In this document: one piece after another, positions 1 to 6,911 of the stretch | How positions within the stretch are numbered: position 1 is the first letter of the stretch | Layout: every line of letters begins with the position of its first letter | Assembly: GCA_014239715.1 (NCBI GenBank) | Contig: JAAZYJ010000327.1 | Span: forward strand, 1 to 10,787 | Direction: 5' to 3' | Length of the DNA: 10,787 bases | Source of the DNA: Flavobacteriales bacterium | GTDB lineage: Bacteria; Bacteroidota; Bacteroidia; Flavobacteriales; Parvicellaceae | Program-made: the position numbers and the translations under genes | Notes under the pieces: generated by a model | What the model saw: only the letters and a program-made list of their open reading frames with translations | Databases searched by the model: none | Told to the model about the DNA's origin: nothing

Positions 1-331
1 CACTGATCCTATCTTTCAGCACCATTATTTTAATTATACAATTGGTAGAATCAAGACTAAATGAACCCACGTCTGTTCCGTGCAGTGATTCGCAGCCCGC
101 CCATGGGTTCCCAGTTTGTAAAGCCGTGACTTTAGCTACTGTTGATGACGTGTTCCATCCTCCAGGGGATGGGTTTGCTACCATTTCCAAAGGTGGATTC
201 GTATCGTTTTCGAAGACAGTCCAGGTCCAGGAAAGGCCTATTCCCGGGTTTTGAAAGTCGACAGGTGCGTTTTGGCAGAACAAACTTGCGAAGCTGCAAA
301 ACGAAATTAACAAAAGGAGGAGTTTTTTCAT
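1..331 (-). CDS. Secreted protein, glycan-binding/GH16-associated module type (C-terminus beyond window)
   Basis: Minus-strand reading frame opening with ATG at 331 and still open at the window edge, giving 110 visible residues. Residues 1-20 are a classic signal peptide: MKK, then a Leu-rich hydrophobic core, ending FCQ before NAP, so cleavage after Gln20 is likely. The mature part carries the motifs WTWTVFEND (35-43), EMVANP (49-54), TSSTVAK (61-67), WAGCESLHG (77-85) and IKIMV (100-104). From memory of the family, this pattern is a repeated beta-rich module of large secreted Bacteroidota proteins, often annotated near family 16 glycosyl hydrolases or carbohydrate-binding proteins and carrying a type IX sorting tail. 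That tail would lie outside the window. No Shine-Dalgarno is seen before the ATG. The plus-strand open frames over this region are antisense shadows. That it is a real gene is well supported; the exact function is not. Confidence 0.82.
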   Translation of the reverse strand, partial: MKKLLLLLISFCSFASLFCQNAPVDFQNPGIGLSWTWTVFENDTNPPLEMVANPSPGGWNTSSTVAKVTALQTGNPWAGCESLHGTDVGSFSLDSTNCIIKIMVLKDRIS

Positions 332-539
332 TTTTATATTACCAGTTTATTCAATTTCTAACTTTCACAACAATTCTTATTGTTTGTTTTACAATATCTA
401 AGTTCGTCTTTTTTATCTGAAATCGCAAACTTTGTTCCCGACCTATTTAATCGGGCCTCGTTATCAGAAAATACATCTGCAATAGTTTCCGGATTGTTTT
501 TACAGTTTTTTCATCTTTGAATGAATTAACTTCGTCCCG

Positions 540-1166
540 ATGAAAACAGAGAATATCATCTTTGATCTGGGTGGGGTACTGCTGAATATCGACTACAATT
601 TGACCATCAAAGCATTTGAGGGTCTAGGTATCGCTGACTTTAACAAAATTTACTCTCAAGCCCAACAATCAAAGCTGTTTTCATCCTTTGAAGTGGGAGA
701 AATAGATGATGCGGAGTTTTTGCAAGGAATTAAGGAGCTGGGAAATATAAACAGTAGCCACGACGAGATCGCCACTGCCTGGAACGCCATGTTGCTGGAC
801 TTCCCCCGAGAGCGGTTTGATTTTCTTACCCAAATTCAAAAACAATACAACACTTTTTTGCTAAGTAACACCAATTCTATTCATGAAGAGGCCTTTCAAA
901 AAATAATTAGGAAGGAGAATCTAGTTACAGACCTTGAGCCCTATTTTAGCAAGATTTACTTCTCTCATAGAATTGGTCAACGCAAACCCAATAGGCAGGC
1001 CTTCGAATACGTTCTCAACGACAATTGTCTTGATCCACTGAAGACACTTTTTATCGACGACACCAAGCAACATGTGACTGGGGCCAAAAAGCTGGGTATC
1101 CGCTCCTTGCATTTAGACACCTCCGTTGAAACAGTCATTGACAGGCTAGGCTTTCTCCTGACATAG
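540..1166 (+). CDS. HAD-superfamily phosphatase (YihX/HAD-IA type)
   Basis: 208 residues, the normal length for a small HAD subfamily IA hydrolase. Motif I is FDLGGVLLNID at 8-18 with nucleophile Asp9; motif II is LLSN at 107-110 (Ser109); motif III Lys149 lies in GQRKP; motif IV is FIDDT at 171-175 (Asp173, Asp174). The helical cap lies between motifs I and II. The second Asp of the usual DxD is Gly11, as in YihX (glucose-1-phosphate phosphatase), so sugar-phosphate or related phosphomonoester hydrolysis in the cytoplasm is the best guess. The substrate cannot be read from sequence. The ATG at 540 fits the start of the Rossmann-like fold. A weak Bacteroidota-type promoter candidate (CATCTTTG at 512-519, TTG at 494-496) has short 15-base spacing. 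The last 21 bases overlap the convergent epimerase gene. Confidence 0.93.
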   Translation: MKTENIIFDLGGVLLNIDYNLTIKAFEGLGIADFNKIYSQAQQSKLFSSFEVGEIDDAEFLQGIKELGNINSSHDEIATAWNAMLLDFPRERFDFLTQIQKQYNTFLLSNTNSIHEEAFQKIIRKENLVTDLEPYFSKIYFSHRIGQRKPNRQAFEYVLNDNCLDPLKTLFIDDTKQHVTGAKKLGIRSLHLDTSVETVIDRLGFLLT

Positions 1167-1544
1167 CTCAATCAGGACGCCATTCGTTGATTTAGGGTGA
1201 AGAAAGGCCACTCTTTTGTTGTCGGCCCCATCTTTTGGTTGAGAATCAATGATTCGGTACCCTAATTTCGATAGTCGCTTAATTTCTGCATGTATGTCCT
1301 GCACCTCGAATGCCAAATGATGAATCCCTTCTCCTCTTTTTTCTATGAACTTGGCAATTGGGCTGTTCGCATTGGTTGCCTCCAGCAGCTCCACTTTACT
1401 TTCTCCTACGCGAAAAAAGGAAGTTTTGACCGCTTCTGAAGCCACCTCTTCAAGTTTGTAATTTTCCTTTCCAAACAAGTCTGAAAATAATTTGTTTGAT
1501 GATTTCAGTTCCCTGACAGCGATACCAATGTGTTCCAGCTTCAT
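1146..1544 (-). CDS. mce: Methylmalonyl-CoA epimerase
   Basis: 132 residues of the vicinal-oxygen-chelate fold, two beta-alpha-beta-beta-beta modules. The metal-ligand pattern is visible: His5 in LEHIGIAV, Glu52 in KVELLE, His76 in GIHHLAFEV and Glu126 in LIELCQ. It interconverts (R)- and (S)-methylmalonyl-CoA, linking methylmalonyl-CoA mutase with propionyl-CoA metabolism in the cytoplasm. Length and motifs match the family closely. The ATG at 1544 starts directly on the first strand, and there is no better upstream start. The 5' side is odd: a terminator hairpin with a nine-U tract ends only seven bases before the start codon, leaving little room for a promoter. The 3' end overlaps the HAD gene on the opposite strand. 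No mutase gene lies in this window. Confidence 0.95.
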   Translation of the reverse strand: MKLEHIGIAVRELKSSNKLFSDLFGKENYKLEEVASEAVKTSFFRVGESKVELLEATNANSPIAKFIEKRGEGIHHLAFEVQDIHAEIKRLSKLGYRIIDSQPKDGADNKRVAFLHPKSTNGVLIELCQEKA

Positions 1545-1551
1545 TTTATTG

Positions 1552-1583
1552 AAAAAAAAACCTCCACTGCTAAACAGAGGAGG
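1552..1583 (-). terminator. Rho-independent terminator between the sorting-domain protein gene and mce
   Basis: On the minus strand a CCTCC/GGAGG stem (1561-1565 with 1579-1583) continues through an A-A mismatch into CTG/CAG (1567-1569 with 1575-1577) around a five-base loop, then runs into nine U residues (1552-1560). It serves the gene ending at 1608. A second, weaker inverted repeat (AGTAAG/CTTACT, 1600-1605 with 1614-1619) overlaps that gene's stop codon. The U tract stops seven bases before the mce start codon, so mce needs read-through or a promoter upstream of the hairpin. Confidence 0.8.
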
Positions 1584-1607
1584 AGTTAATACTTCTATAA
1601 GTAAGCC

Positions 1608-2408
1608 TTAATTCTTACTAAACTCGTCGTTCGTGTTGTCGTAGTTCAAGTAGTATAGCCCCTTTTTAAGAGTCGTACAATCGATTTTCTCTCCAAACCC
1701 TTTCTTCACAATGTTCCCGAACGAATCAAATATTTCGTATTTGGTTTTCTCAGTGAAAGTGATTTCTTTTTTAACTTTCTTGGGATAGAAATCCACTTCC
1801 TTCATTTCCGTATCAATATACGTCGCTGCTGTTGACATTCTTGGCCTTCCGGTATAGTCAACCTGCTTTACCCTGAATTTATTTTCGCCAGAATGCGTGG
1901 TAACCTTAAACTTGTATTCTTGCTCTCCGGGTGTTCCTTGGCCCTCGACTTCCCCTACTTTTATCCACTTGTTCCATCGGTATTGCTCAATGATATAGGT
2001 AAGCTTCCCCGTCTCTTTATTCGTTTTCCAATTCAACACCTGATCTTCACCAACTTCAATAGCAATGGTCTCAAATGTGCTTTGCGGCTCCAAGACTTGT
2101 GGATTAATTACCTTCGGAGTACAATCAAGCTTGTGGAATATTTCAACTTCCAGTGGGTCCCCGACCTTAAGTTGAAAATTCACGAAATCTATCTCAAATG
2201 CACTTGAGGCAATTTCATCTGTAGTAACATCTCCGTTAACTGTAACCTTGGTAACACAAAACCCTACTCCAGAGCTTCCAAAGGGATTTTGAACATATAT
2301 GTTTCTACCCTGATAATGGCCCTGTAGAATAATGGAGGTCTCGGACTGCGCTAATGTGGTTGTCGACAACCCAAGCGCCATTAGTAGTAAGACAGATAGT
2401 TTGTTCAT
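1608..2408 (-). CDS. Secreted protein with type IX secretion sorting domain, function unknown
   Basis: 266 residues. Residues 1-20 are a signal peptide with cleavage expected at TLA-Q. Residues 22-110 form a conserved N-terminal part with GHYQGRNIYVQNPF (30-43) and GVGFCV (47-52), which I recall from many Bacteroidota hypothetical proteins. Residues about 112-200 look like a fibronectin-type beta domain (LNWKT, YIIEQYRWNKW, KFRVKQVD, TGRPR). The C-terminus from about 215 matches a type A sorting signal of the type IX system: YEIFDSFGNIVKKG (224-237), a short strand, LKKGLYYLNY (247-256) and a lysine-containing end. Export across both membranes, or attachment to the cell surface, is inferred. 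It has its own predicted promoter at 2450-2481 and its own terminator. The enzymatic or structural role is unknown. Confidence 0.9.
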   Translation of the reverse strand: MNKLSVLLLMALGLSTTTLAQSETSIILQGHYQGRNIYVQNPFGSSGVGFCVTKVTVNGDVTTDEIASSAFEIDFVNFQLKVGDPLEVEIFHKLDCTPKVINPQVLEPQSTFETIAIEVGEDQVLNWKTNKETGKLTYIIEQYRWNKWIKVGEVEGQGTPGEQEYKFKVTTHSGENKFRVKQVDYTGRPRMSTAATYIDTEMKEVDFYPKKVKKEITFTEKTKYEIFDSFGNIVKKGFGEKIDCTTLKKGLYYLNYDNTNDEFSKN

Positions 2409-2431
2409 TATTTGTGCTTAAATTAAAGGAT

Positions 2432-2444
2432 GCTTAGCCTAAGC
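2432..2444. repeat. 13-bp perfect inverted repeat at the predicted transcription start of the sorting-domain protein gene
   Basis: GCTTAG-C-CTAAGC. It lies just downstream of the predicted -7 element (2450-2457), at or next to the transcription start, 23 bases before the start codon. This is a fitting place for an operator, though a chance palindrome is possible. It shares GCTTAGC with the inverted repeat at 6810-6822. Confidence 0.35.
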
Positions 2445-2449
2445 AGGCG

Positions 2450-2481
2450 CAATATTACTCTCATTTTTCAACATATCAAAA
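2450..2481 (-). promoter_or_regulatory. Predicted Bacteroidota-type primary sigma promoter
   Basis: Minus strand: TTTTG (2477-2481), 19 bases, then TAATATTG (2450-2457). This is a 7 of 8 match to the TAnnTTTG -7 box with the expected -33 TTG and spacing. It points at the gene starting at 2408 and gives a leader of roughly 35 bases. Confidence 0.5.
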
Positions 2482-2676
2482 TAATTGAGAGATTAAATTG
2501 ACCTATAAATTCAGGCAAAATCAGTCCATTTACATCAACAATCTTTCGTCGAACTAAGATAACTTATATTCTTTCAATCCAAATAAAAATAGCGGGATAA
2601 TTCTCCATAAATTTATTCTTGTATATTCGTGTTAACGTTTAAAAGCAATATAAATAACGGATAAAAAGGGCAATCT

Positions 2677-4422
2677 ATGGGTAATCGGATTTTGGTTTTA
2701 TTGTTGGCAGCACTAATTATTTCATGTGGGGAGGAGACGAATGAAAATTCAGGCTTGCGTGTAGCTAAAGGAGTGGTTGCATATGGCGGAAATATAAAAA
2801 CTGCTGAAACCGAAAAGTACTCAACATTGTTCCCGGTGGTAATCGTGTCAATGAGTGCCGCACGAATTGCACAACAAATGCATGAAGGGCTTGTCAAATT
2901 CAACACGGAGGATTTGAGCGTGCTGGGTGCTATTGCTGAAAATTGGGAAATAAGTGAAAGCGGACTGGTCTACACGTTCAACCTTAAACAAGATGTTTAC
3001 TTTCACGACAATAGCTGCTTTGAAGGTAGTGTCGGAAGACAAGTAAAAGCAAGTGACTTTATATATTCTTTCGAGCTGCTCTGCGGGAATAACAGCAATA
3101 ACAGTAATTACGAAAATCTTTTTAAGGAGGAAGTAGTGGGAGCTAAGTTATTTCACAACGGGCAGGCAAAGTCGATAGAGGGAGTAAAAGAGATCGATGA
3201 TTTTACACTGGAGATCACTTTGATAAAGCCCAACCCGACGTTCATCTATTCCCTAGCAAGTCCCGCGTGCTCAGTACTGCCAAGAGAGGCTTATGAGAAA
3301 TACGAGGCGGATCTCATGGTTGGTGCGGGCCCATTTCAATTCGCAGGTGAAGATGACCTGACTGGAACGGTTTATTTCACGTATCACCCTAAGTATCATC
3401 TTTTCGATTCAGAGGGGAATCGTTTTCCTTACGCTGATTCTCTTACACTTAGTTTTTATGATAACAAATTGGATGAATATGATGCTTTTTCCTCAAAAAA
3501 ATTATCTTTCATTGACGGTCTTCCTTCGTCAAAGGTGGCCGAGATCCTTCAAGAGAACATCAGCAATTTTGAGACAAAACCGCCGATATACGAGCTCACA
3601 ATCGAGCCGGAAGCGCTTACCCAATATTATGAGTTTAATATGTCAAAGCCTCCATTTGACAATGTGCTTGTGAGAAAAGCGTTTAATTATGCCATCAATC
3701 GACCTAAAATTATTGATAATGCGCTCAATGGACAAGGAATTGAGGCAAGGTATGGCCTTGTGCCTAAAATAAGGGCCTTCAGCGACTATCCTTTTGATTC
3801 AATTAACGGATACAACTATAACCCTGAAAAAGCGCAGGAACTGTTAGCCATGGCCGGCTATCCGCACGGAGAAGGATTTCCAACAGTTTCACTTGAAATA
3901 AATTCAGGTGGAAATGTAAACAATAAAGTAGCTGCTGAAATTGAGCGGCAATTGAAAACAGTTCTAAACGTTAACATATCCTGGGGCACCGTTTCTTTTA
4001 TGCAAAAACTCGAAGACAGCAAATATGGGCGAGCAGATATGTTTCGGTCGGCTTGGATCGCGGATTTCCCATCCCCGGAAAACTTCCTCATGATCTGCTA
4101 CGGTGCTAATGTGCCCGAATCTTTAAAAGAACCGTCTTATCCCAACACGATGAGATATGTTAATCCAACGTTTGATTCATTGTTTGTAGCAGGGACCCAC
4201 ACTGAAGACCGTGAAACCAAAATGAATCTATTAGCACAAGCAGAAAAAATAATGATGGAAGAGGCGCCAATGATGATGCTGTGGTACGGAGAAGACTACA
4301 AGATCATACATTCTAACGTACAGAATTATCACCACAACGCTCTTAACTACATTGATTTCTCGCGAATATATTTGAAAACGCTAACGGAAACTGAGTACAA
4401 GGCGCTTAAAGGACTTGAATAG
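2677..4422 (+). CDS. Peptide/oligopeptide ABC transporter substrate-binding lipoprotein (SBP family 5)
   Basis: 581 residues. Residues 1-16 are a lipoprotein signal with lipobox IISC (Cys17), followed by GEET; acidic residues right after the cysteine resemble surface-export signals of Bacteroidota lipoproteins. From about residue 65 the sequence follows the family 5 solute-binding pattern (DppA/OppA-like): LAENWEISESGLVYTFNL early, VKASDFIYSFELL, then PFDNVLVRKAFNYAINRP and NPEKAQELLAMAGYP in the later half, and a PMMMLWYGED-type end region. It should bind peptides or similar solutes at the cell envelope. No permease or ATPase gene is beside it, so it either works with distant partners or scavenges alone. 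It stands by itself: the upstream gene is divergent and the downstream gene convergent, 51 bases away. I see no clear terminator in that gap. Confidence 0.92.
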   Translation: MGNRILVLLLAALIISCGEETNENSGLRVAKGVVAYGGNIKTAETEKYSTLFPVVIVSMSAARIAQQMHEGLVKFNTEDLSVLGAIAENWEISESGLVYTFNLKQDVYFHDNSCFEGSVGRQVKASDFIYSFELLCGNNSNNSNYENLFKEEVVGAKLFHNGQAKSIEGVKEIDDFTLEITLIKPNPTFIYSLASPACSVLPREAYEKYEADLMVGAGPFQFAGEDDLTGTVYFTYHPKYHLFDSEGNRFPYADSLTLSFYDNKLDEYDAFSSKKLSFIDGLPSSKVAEILQENISNFETKPPIYELTIEPEALTQYYEFNMSKPPFDNVLVRKAFNYAINRPKIIDNALNGQGIEARYGLVPKIRAFSDYPFDSINGYNYNPEKAQELLAMAGYPHGEGFPTVSLEINSGGNVNNKVAAEIERQLKTVLNVNISWGTVSFMQKLEDSKYGRADMFRSAWIADFPSPENFLMICYGANVPESLKEPSYPNTMRYVNPTFDSLFVAGTHTEDRETKMNLLAQAEKIMMEEAPMMMLWYGEDYKIIHSNVQNYHHNALNYIDFSRIYLKTLTETEYKALKGLE

Positions 4423-4473
4423 AGGCAAATCGCAATTGCACCCTAGTATGATTCGAGCAGATGCCTGTTTAAA

Positions 4474-5076
4474 TTAGCTCTCCTCTTTTGCTGACTGGAA
4501 AGATTTAGCAGCCCTCAACATATCGTTTACCCTGGACAATGAAAAGGCGCCAAAATAATGGCTTTGAATGGTAAAATATGTGCCATCAATTTCTTTGACC
4601 AAACAAAAGTGATTAAACCCTCCGATGTCCGTCTCTTTCTTTCCGTTCAACGTGTAGACAAGCTCGTCTTCGTCCTCACTATTCACGACCAAGTCAAATA
4701 CTCCGTTGTCCAGAGTCAATTGTTCTTTCATCTTACTGATCGTTTTTTCTTCTTTTCCCCAATCGTCTATTGTTAAATGAAATTTTTTATTCAGTTTAAC
4801 GTGCCATGTAACTTCCTCATTATGTTCAATATTTGGTCTCTCACCAATTGTTTTGATCGGCAACATCATTTTATACGGCAGATCAACCTGATCCATATTG
4901 AAATCACACATGCTCATGTCGGAGTAATCCAGTTCTTCCATCTCACTCTTAACCTCTGTATCGGCGCTGGTGTCATTAATGTTCTGTTCATCTTGTTGCT
5001 CAGAATTGCCACAACCCGCAAAGAAAAATACAATCAGCGGCAATATTAGTTGAAATAGTTTTGTGTTCATGTTCAT
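4474..5076 (-). CDS. Lipoprotein of unknown function
   Basis: 200 residues. The signal sequence ends in FAGC with the lipid cysteine at position 22, followed by a long acidic, disordered-looking linker (about 23-55: QQDEQ, DTSADTEVKSEMEELDYSD). The globular part from about 56 has a CDF motif, a WHVKLNKKFHLTI strand pair and IGGFNHFCLVKEIDGTYFTIQSH near the end; two cysteines (57 and about 157) could form a disulphide. I do not recognise the family. A start at Met3 (5070) would serve equally well. It begins 27 bases after the stop of the FAD oxidoreductase gene, so it is probably the last gene of the LysE-oxidoreductase operon. Whether it shares their function is open. Confidence 0.8.
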   Translation of the reverse strand: MNMNTKLFQLILPLIVFFFAGCGNSEQQDEQNINDTSADTEVKSEMEELDYSDMSMCDFNMDQVDLPYKMMLPIKTIGERPNIEHNEEVTWHVKLNKKFHLTIDDWGKEEKTISKMKEQLTLDNGVFDLVVNSEDEDELVYTLNGKKETDIGGFNHFCLVKEIDGTYFTIQSHYFGAFSLSRVNDMLRAAKSFQSAKEES

Positions 5077-5103
5077 TGTATTGAATGGTCTAAATTAGTA
5101 TAA

Positions 5104-6132
5104 TTAATTAAATCTCTTAATGTCCACTTCAGCATTCAGTTTTGCACCTGTCAGAAGCTGATCGGCAAATTGACTCGCAAAGTATGGCGCAATAAGAACG
5201 CCTTTTGTGCCGAGACCGTTAAATATACCGAGATTTTTATGGCCCGGATGCAGACCTATTAATGGTCTTCTATCTATTACGGTGGGTCTCAATCCTGCGG
5301 TGTGTTCGATTATTTCATAGCTCCCCGCGTACAATTTTGAGAGTTTTTCTTCAATCTGATTCTTGCCGTGCTGCGTAGGGTTTGTCGTTTTATCGTTCCA
5401 ATCGTACGTTGACCCAACCACGTACTCGTCATTGCCAACCGGAACCACAAAAAATCCTTTGTTCAACAGGTCATCTGACTTCATTTGCACTGCCTTAATT
5501 TTCAGTAGCTCACCTTTTGTTTTTCTAAGGGGTAGCCATCCGAACAGTTCACATACAACGCCAGTATGCCCCAAACACAAAACTACCCAGCTGAATTTGA
5601 TATCCTTGTAGTATCCTTTTTCAATGTTCAAGTGTTTCGGTTCAAACGTTTCTTCCAACAAGGCATTCTCTGATCTCAGCTGATCACGATAAGTCGTAAG
5701 CATACTACTTAATACCACTCGGCTGCAATTGGTAACCCTTCCAAACCCATAATCATTGGATATCAACTTGTTCGGGTATTGTTCTTCTGCTTTATTAATG
5801 TACTTATTGTCGTCCACTTTGGAATTCCAGGCATTTTTGTACGCCTCATTCGCGAAAAACTTTAGGATATTATACTCACAGAACATATTCTGACCGATCT
5901 TTTGTTCCAGTGTTTTATAAAAGCTCACGGCTGTGGGGAGCAGGTCGTCTACCTTCCAGCTCTTATTGATCCTCTTAAACACCATTGGATTCATCATTCC
6001 TGCCGCCACCATTGATGAAGCGCCATCGTGACCTTGATCAATGAAAAACACTGATTTTCCACGTTGAACAAATGTTTCACCTAAAACTGTTCCGGCAAGC
6101 CCTTGACCTATTATGAGAACATCAGTCTCCAT
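5104..6132 (-). CDS. FAD-dependent oxidoreductase, DAO family (glycine/D-amino-acid oxidase-like)
   Basis: 342 residues from the ATG at 6132. This start is chosen because the FAD Rossmann motif begins at once: DVLIIGQGLAG (Gly9, Gly11, Gly14) with Asp32 ending the second strand. An upstream ATG at 6189 would add 19 unrelated residues read inside the LysE gene. ASSMVAAGMMNPM (38-50) is the conserved segment after the dinucleotide fold in ThiO, SoxB and the MnmC C-terminal domain. Near the end, GLRPTVIDRRPLIG (280-293) and GLGTKG (306-311) complete the FAD-binding pattern. It should oxidise an amine or amino acid substrate in the cytoplasm using flavin; the substrate is unknown. Its first 11 bases overlap the end of the exporter gene, suggesting coupled translation. 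Confidence 0.9.
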   Translation of the reverse strand: METDVLIIGQGLAGTVLGETFVQRGKSVFFIDQGHDGASSMVAAGMMNPMVFKRINKSWKVDDLLPTAVSFYKTLEQKIGQNMFCEYNILKFFANEAYKNAWNSKVDDNKYINKAEEQYPNKLISNDYGFGRVTNCSRVVLSSMLTTYRDQLRSENALLEETFEPKHLNIEKGYYKDIKFSWVVLCLGHTGVVCELFGWLPLRKTKGELLKIKAVQMKSDDLLNKGFFVVPVGNDEYVVGSTYDWNDKTTNPTQHGKNQIEEKLSKLYAGSYEIIEHTAGLRPTVIDRRPLIGLHPGHKNLGIFNGLGTKGVLIAPYFASQFADQLLTGAKLNAEVDIKRFN

Positions 6133-6790
6133 TGAGTATTTCAACATCTTGCATGTCAATGTCCTGAATGTCCTGAAAACAAAGTCCAATGCCTATGAAA
6201 ATCAATATCGCTCCTACAACTACGCTTACAGTTGCGACGTTTCTAGGTGTAAGTTTCTTTTTCAGTTTGCTGGCAAAATAAATCTTAAGTAGATCTATCA
6301 GGAACATGGTTCCAAGACAAACCACGAAAAACACGACTACATTTACCCCTTCTATATTGTGTCCTTTAACCTGATAGGTGCATACGAAGAGCCAATAAGC
6401 CAATACGGCCGGATTCATTGCGTTAAGCGCGATGCCTTTTGAGATCAAACCGAATACGTTTGGTCTTTTCAGTTGTTTCAGATCAATGTTCTGTGCTACC
6501 TGCGGGGCTTTCTTACTGATTATTGTATATAGTCCGTATACGATAATAATGCCGGCACCAATAAATTTAAAAAACTCATACTTTTCCAGCCAGATCATTA
6601 TCTTCTCCGCACTGAAATAAGCTAAAAATAAATACAGAACATCAGCCAAAAGAACTCCTACGTCAACAAAAACCGCATCTCTCATTCCTCTCCTGATGCT
6701 CGTCTCAAGAAGTACGAAAAACACAGGCCCGATCAGCATGCTTAAGAACAGGCCGAGCAGAACACCGCTTTTTATTATTTGAAAATCCAC
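6122..6790 (-). CDS. LysE-family amino-acid exporter
   Basis: 222 residues with six predicted membrane segments (about 5-28, 39-61, 73-91, 116-138, 149-171, 186-204). The family signature GPVFFVLLETSIRRG (21-35) sits in the first loop, and NAMNPAVLAYW (123-133) is the second conserved Asn-Pro region. It should export amino acids or related metabolites across the inner membrane. The start is GTG at 6790: a stop codon lies directly before it in frame, and the next ATG (codon 18) would remove most of the first membrane segment. The C-terminus is an acidic tail (QDIQDIDMQDVE) encoded partly by a 9-bp tandem repeat at 6158-6175. It is the first gene of the operon with the oxidoreductase and the lipoprotein. 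Confidence 0.92.
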   Translation of the reverse strand: MDFQIIKSGVLLGLFLSMLIGPVFFVLLETSIRRGMRDAVFVDVGVLLADVLYLFLAYFSAEKIMIWLEKYEFFKFIGAGIIIVYGLYTIISKKAPQVAQNIDLKQLKRPNVFGLISKGIALNAMNPAVLAYWLFVCTYQVKGHNIEGVNVVVFFVVCLGTMFLIDLLKIYFASKLKKKLTPRNVATVSVVVGAILIFIGIGLCFQDIQDIDMQDVEILNGD

Positions 6791-6809
6791 TTATCTTGTT
6801 GAACCCCGT

Positions 6810-6822
6810 AAAGCTAAGCTTT
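6810..6822. repeat. 13-bp perfect inverted repeat in the leader of the LysE operon
   Basis: AAAGCT-A-AGCTTT, 19 bases before the GTG start of the LysE gene. On the minus strand it overlaps TAGCTTTA (6809-6816), a 7 of 8 match to a TAnnTTTG box, but no TTG is found at the right distance upstream. It could be an operator. It shares GCTTAGC with the repeat at 2432-2444. Confidence 0.3.
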
Positions 6823-6841
6823 CCTCAATTTAATGGAAAAT

Positions 6842-6870
6842 AAAAAAGCCTTCTTCTCCCGAAAAAGGCT
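6842..6870 (-). terminator. Strong rho-independent terminator of the small sigma-54 transcription unit
   Basis: On the minus strand a 10-bp stem (6861-6870 with 6847-6856; one G-U pair) closes on a GGGA tetraloop of the GNRA class and is followed by six U residues (6842-6847, the first also closing the stem). No comparable T-run follows on the plus strand, so it acts on minus-strand transcription. The only upstream unit it can serve is the small gene at 6912-7055, whose stop codon is 41 bases away. It also separates that unit from the LysE operon 52 bases further on. Confidence 0.85.
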
Positions 6871-6911
6871 CTTGAATGGCAAAAAAGTATTTTTGAGAAT
6901 TGCTCCCGCAA

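Noticed and set aside
369..384. AACAAT/ATTGTT inverted repeat upstream of the secreted protein gene
   Set aside because: Six-base AT-rich arms are expected by chance in such a leader; nothing else supports an operator.
42..420. Two overlapping plus-strand open frames of 70 and 92 codons
   Set aside because: They are antisense to the minus-strand secreted protein, which has a signal peptide and recognisable family motifs; the plus-strand products look like no known protein.
437..455. CCCGA/TCGGG inverted repeat between the first two genes
   Set aside because: Only five paired bases, a nine-base loop and no T-run on either side, so it is not a credible terminator and is weak as an operator.
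4423..4473. Possible terminator between the convergent substrate-binding and lipoprotein genes
   Set aside because: AGGCA/TGCCT arms are 33 bases apart and no U-tract follows.
4800..4806. TGGCACG on the minus strand inside the lipoprotein gene
   Set aside because: No TTG lies at the required offset, and the site is inside a coding region.
6133..6189. Longer start for the FAD oxidoreductase (extra 19 residues)
   Set aside because: The added residues are read from inside the LysE gene, and the FAD-binding fold begins directly at the ATG at 6132.
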